This document shows, in pieces, positions 61,179-64,000 of a DNA stretch of 64,000 bases. Source of the stretch: Halolamina pelagica (GTDB taxonomy: Archaea; Halobacteriota; Halobacteria; Halobacteriales; Haloferacaceae); assembly GCF_900115675.1 (NCBI RefSeq), contig NZ_FOXI01000003.1, positions 170,767-234,766 on the forward strand. The letters are read 5' to 3'. The translations under genes were made by a program, and so were the position numbers. The notes under the pieces were generated by a model that saw only the letters and a program-made list of their open reading frames with translations, was not told the origin of the DNA and ran no database searches. The stretch's first letter is position 1. Every line of letters starts with the position of its first letter.

Positions 61179-62243
61179 TTATTTGGGGGATTCTGTGTCA
61201 AATTCGATTTCAATATCATCACTTGATTCACCGATTGTCTCACCAATCAGGGACTCCACCAACTGGGATGTGACATCAAATATCACTTCTAAATAAGTAC
61301 CAAACTCGGCCTTTTCTATCTCATTTGAGCGGAAAGAGCCCTCCAATAACCCCACAGACCAATACAAAGCTTCTCCATCCGCTATAATGATCTGGTGAAG
61401 AACGGTTTCATTCTCATTTACAACAGGTAACCGTTCAGTATTGTCGTCAGGAACAATTATTTTGAAAACAGATTCAAACCTCTCGGTTCCGTCGTCTAAA
61501 ACATCTTTCGGGAAATGGTTGACAAAGAATCTCGCTTCTGAGTCCTTTCTATCTGTGTCTGGAAGCGATACAAGATAAACCAGTGCATCATCTTCTACCC
61601 ACAGAGAGTTTACTGTACCAACATAATTGTGGAATAGACGTACAGAAGACTCAATATGTGGTGCCTCAGCGAGCTTCTCCAAGCTTGAATCAGTGTTCCA
61701 CTTTTGGATTATCGATCTCGCCTCCTCGGTAAGTGGTCGGGAATCAAATACCTGATTTGCAATTTGATGTAATGATTCATCCGCCCCACGGGATGTAGAG
61801 TCAATACAGGCGTACCAATTTTGTTGATCTGAGGTATGCGAGGATAATCTTGCATCCCCCGAAATCCCTTCTCCAGTATCAACTTCTGATTGGAGTTGTT
61901 TGATGAATTTATATCTCGGACCATCATATTCTCGGATGAAGCCGAGAAGCCGCTCACGCTGTCCATCCGTCAAGTCCTCGCTGATTGTATCCAGTGAGGG
62001 CGTCCACTCCGGTTCTTCATCAATTGCCGTGCCATCACCAATAGTGTAGAGAAGATTTGCTCCAAGGAGAGAAGTAATCAAATCCGAGGGTATCCTGTCT
62101 CCTGGCTCCAAATCCATCCAATCAAATAGGAGCTCGCACGGATAGCGTACTTGGAGCGTTGTATTACCGGAGTGTTTCGTCCACCCTTTCAGATGATATC
62201 CATTCTTAGATGAATTAGAGCCATACTGGTGTAGCCGCGCCAT
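61179..62243 (-). CDS. protein of unknown function in the island
   Basis: A 354-residue acidic, mainly soluble protein with no recognised domain. The N-terminus (MARLHQYGSNSSKNGYHLKG) is basic; the middle alternates helix and strand; the last ~110 residues (VFKIIVPDDNTERLPVVNEN onward) look like an alpha/beta module. The start is taken as the ATG at 62243 because a TATA-like GATATTTGTA lies about 27 bases upstream. It is downstream of the nuclease-like gene on the same strand (48-base gap). Confidence 0.7.
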   Translation of the reverse strand: MARLHQYGSNSSKNGYHLKGWTKHSGNTTLQVRYPCELLFDWMDLEPGDRIPSDLITSLLGANLLYTIGDGTAIDEEPEWTPSLDTISEDLTDGQRERLLGFIREYDGPRYKFIKQLQSEVDTGEGISGDARLSSHTSDQQNWYACIDSTSRGADESLHQIANQVFDSRPLTEEARSIIQKWNTDSSLEKLAEAPHIESSVRLFHNYVGTVNSLWVEDDALVYLVSLPDTDRKDSEARFFVNHFPKDVLDDGTERFESVFKIIVPDDNTERLPVVNENETVLHQIIIADGEALYWSVGLLEGSFRSNEIEKAEFGTYLEVIFDVTSQLVESLIGETIGESSDDIEIEFDTESPK

Positions 62244-62291
62244 ATTAACACCCCGTGACAAGGGTACAAATATCCCCTACTGGATTCACTA

Positions 62292-62825
62292 CTACTTACT
62301 GACAATAGATGTGCTATCTGGGATCGGATTCAGCGATGAAACCGGTACTTCGTAGTTGTAATGGTCAAAATTCGACTTCTTCCGCTCCGCATTAAGTACC
62401 ATCTCCTTCGTTGCCGTCCCTACGAGATTCACCGTGACATCTTCTAACGGAGCTTCCAACGCACCCTCCAAGTGGGCGAGAATATAATACTCCGAATCAA
62501 CACGCCACTCCTTCACCGGTAAGGCATACGGCTCTTTTCGGCTGGTTTTCACATCGACCGTCCGCTCAATGCCATCGATAGAAACCTCGAAATCAACGCC
62601 TCCATCTGACCATCGTACAAGTTCCGTATCGATTTCCAGATCAGCGTAAATAGCGAACGCCATCTCACCCAATAGTCCAATTGCGTGCCGGTCTTCCGGG
62701 TCTACACCCCACGTTCTGGCACTGTTGTCCCAGTCCTCTCGTTCCTCAAATGACTGGTTCCGCTCACTGGCCTTCCGATACACCGTTCTGACCAGCCGAG
62801 GCGGTATTTCCACAGACGTAGACAT
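62292..62825 (-). CDS. PD-(D/E)XK nuclease-like protein
   Basis: A 177-residue protein. The pattern of catalytic residues in the restriction-endonuclease fold is visible: Glu54 in GLLGEMAFAIY, Asp78 in WSDGGVDFEV and the D-x-K pair Asp91/Lys93 in TVDVKTSRKEPY. The spacing and strand order fit a small PD-(D/E)XK nuclease such as a restriction or repair enzyme. A TATA-like CTAAATAT lies about 32 bases upstream of the ATG, and tandem palindromes lie beyond it. Substrate and partners are unknown. Confidence 0.7.
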   Translation of the reverse strand: MSTSVEIPPRLVRTVYRKASERNQSFEEREDWDNSARTWGVDPEDRHAIGLLGEMAFAIYADLEIDTELVRWSDGGVDFEVSIDGIERTVDVKTSRKEPYALPVKEWRVDSEYYILAHLEGALEAPLEDVTVNLVGTATKEMVLNAERKKSNFDHYNYEVPVSSLNPIPDSTSIVSK

Positions 62826-62881
62826 TCAGGAGTTCCCCTACCCGCTCACTCGCTAAATATCTACTGTGACCCGGTTTTCTG

Positions 62882-62915
62882 TATGTACATATACACAAGC
62901 CCCTATGTACGTACA
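62882..62915. promoter_or_regulatory. tandem palindromes upstream of the nuclease-like gene
   Basis: Two perfect 10-bp palindromes, TATGTACATA (62882-62891) and TGTACGTACA (62906-62915). The heptamer TATGTAC begins at 62882 and again at 62904, 22 bases apart, about two helical turns. They lie about 25 bases upstream of the TATA-like element, as expected for binding by a dimeric regulator. Confidence 0.45.
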
Positions 62916-62990
62916 CGAATATGGAGTCGGAGGTCCAGCGAGAACCATCTGTTGCTATATCGGGGGTGATGGCATTCAGCGGTTCCTTGA

Positions 62991-64000
62991 TCAAGGGAAA
63001 AGTAGCGCAAGAAGTAGAATAACCGCTAATATCCCCATACCGCCGAGCAAGAGATAGTACATCGCAAGATCACGTCGGAACCGCCGCGTCATCTCGTCAT
63101 TCCCCTGATCCGGAAGGATACAATTATCTAACCAGGTAGGAGATTCCTCATTCAATTTCACGCCGAAATTCTGTAACTCATCTTCGTCAAAGAATCGATC
63201 GTAGAACGTTTCCAAATTTTTGTGGTTTTCTGTTTGAACAACATACTGTTTTTCTATACCCTTGATTCTACGATGCGTTATTACAGTGTATCCTCCCACA
63301 ATCACAGAGGAGATAGCAAATATAGCATTCTCGCCCAAAACTTCGTTTACCCGAATCACTAATCCCGCTGAAATGACAATAATAAAACCGAATGTTCGGA
63401 ATAGGTCTCTGGATAGGCCACTCATTAATTCGGAGCGGAGTTCTGAGAGTTGGCTTTGAGTCTGAATAGCGCCCTCAATCATCTCTTGACGAAAGTCCAC
63501 GAAATCATCTACAGATTCTCGGCGATAATATCGAAGATTCGACCTTGCGGAACTTTCTATGACCTGAGCATCTTCTATTACTTCCGACAAAGATCGAGCG
63601 TACAGAGTCACAACATTTCGTAGTATATCAGCTCGGTTTTCTGAACGACCTTCAGAATATACCCAATCGTAGAGTGAGACCACAGAGTCAACCAACCCAT
63701 CTGATAACTCGATAGAGTCTGTCTCGTCTATCTCAACACTGGTTGCATCGGGGAATGAAAGATGACCTTCTACGAATTGTTTACCCTGAATAAGGATGTT
63801 CCACTCGCCTTCTCGTATATGTCGTGAATTACTTGCTATCGCTAAGAGAGAAAACAGTAGTTGATGGCGGTGGAAAAGCGAATTTAACCGAGGCTCCGAA
63901 TCATTCGTAACAGACTGGAGTTGGAAAACAGATGGTGGGAGGTATGCTCCGACGTTTTCTATGAGTGCGGTAGTTGCGATCTCTTGGGTTTTCTCCTCCC
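62991..64000 (-). CDS. membrane protein of unknown function, 5' end outside the window
   Basis: The frame is open without a stop from 62991 to the last base, so at least 335 codons are present and the start lies to the right. The visible N-terminal part contains FHRHQLLFSLLAIASNSRHI. A helical region follows, then a hydrophobic pair (residues about 205-245 of the visible part: TFGFIIVISAGLVIRV and AIFAISSVIVGGYTVI), a helical cytoplasmic stretch, and a final membrane segment (YYLLLGGMGILAVILLLALLF). No recognised family. It precedes the nuclease-like gene on the same strand. Confidence 0.65.
   Translation of the reverse strand, partial: EEKTQEIATTALIENVGAYLPPSVFQLQSVTNDSEPRLNSLFHRHQLLFSLLAIASNSRHIREGEWNILIQGKQFVEGHLSFPDATSVEIDETDSIELSDGLVDSVVSLYDWVYSEGRSENRADILRNVVTLYARSLSEVIEDAQVIESSARSNLRYYRRESVDDFVDFRQEMIEGAIQTQSQLSELRSELMSGLSRDLFRTFGFIIVISAGLVIRVNEVLGENAIFAISSVIVGGYTVITHRRIKGIEKQYVVQTENHKNLETFYDRFFDEDELQNFGVKLNEESPTWLDNCILPDQGNDEMTRRFRRDLAMYYLLLGGMGILAVILLLALLFP

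Larger units (their letters stand above)
59278..64000. mobile_element. left end of a putative tRNA-Thr-integrated element (low G+C island)
   Basis: From the tRNA fragment rightward the base composition falls sharply, codon third positions become A/T-rich, and every gene lacks recognisable homology to core haloarchaeal functions. These are the usual signs of an integrated element. The other junction, with the intact tRNA-Thr, and an integrase gene would be expected beyond base 64000; no integrase is visible in the window. Confidence 0.6.

Noticed and set aside
62764..62994. 76-codon minus-strand frame with a TTG start
   Set aside because: It overlaps the start of the nuclease-like gene and its promoter, has no family resemblance, and depends on a rare start codon.
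1..64000. CRISPR array
   Set aside because: No regularly spaced repeats of 25-40 bases with unique spacers were seen; the only tandem repeats are the two-unit 67-bp and 30-bp duplications.

Overview
The window is a piece of a haloarchaeal (class Halobacteria) chromosome. The evidence is the very high G+C of most of it (45 of 60 bases at 30301-30360), acidic proteins, archaeal information-processing genes (aIF2-gamma, aIF5A, Rpo7, Spt4, Kae1-Bud32, aMBF1, Cdc48, archaeal-type GluRS), a bacterioruberin carotenoid cluster, and many genes with a TATA-like element about 27 nt before the start codon, as expected for leaderless haloarchaeal mRNAs. The genus cannot be fixed from the sequence alone.

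Layout of the core. 1-4460: end of a B12-dependent ribonucleotide reductase, a PAS histidine kinase, a membrane-anchored molybdopterin oxidoreductase and a 45-residue zinc-finger protein. 4615-10223: carotenoid region with crtB, an SRA-like/HNH nuclease, and the overlapping crtD-lyeJ-cruF operon. 10326-18411: two SDR enzymes, a class III aminotransferase, gltX and an ABC exporter pair. 18463-20993: a Hsp20-like protein coupled to a Cdc48 ATPase. 21207-28366: metabolic genes, including an acyl-CoA dehydrogenase, an AlaX-type editing protein, aMBF1 and an EamA transporter. 28491-38416: sucCD, a Bat-type regulator, threonine synthase, a second histidine kinase, a double-Usp protein, and an S9 peptidase divergent from a winged-helix regulator. 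38418-45569: a membrane protein, tRNA-Val(CAC), a cobalamin adenosyltransferase/glutaredoxin pair and the complete gcvT-H-PA-PB operon. 45669-49546: small membrane genes, aIF5A with an agmatinase-like gene, and a metallo-beta-lactamase. 49543-55602: the conserved archaeal cluster aIF2-gamma, PIN, Rpo7, Spt4, DUF359 kinase, S24e and Kae1-Bud32. 55644-59162: small enzymes, a PIN-like gene with a 32-codon companion, and a PAP2-type membrane protein.

Right end. At 59278-59321 the sequence matches the 3' half of a tRNA-Thr(GGU) on the minus strand, but no 5' half adjoins it. Immediately beyond, composition falls sharply (22 G/C of 60 at 61861-61920) and every gene is unrecognised: a 499-aa membrane-anchored protein, a 354-aa protein, a PD-(D/E)XK nuclease-like protein and a membrane protein that runs off the window. 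I read this as one end of an element integrated in a tRNA gene, with the fragment as an attachment site. The intact tRNA and any integrase would lie to the right of the window. This island is the best candidate for an undescribed system.

The genes were read by eye from sequence and translations. No database search was run, so DUF names and gene symbols come from recall of family sequences.
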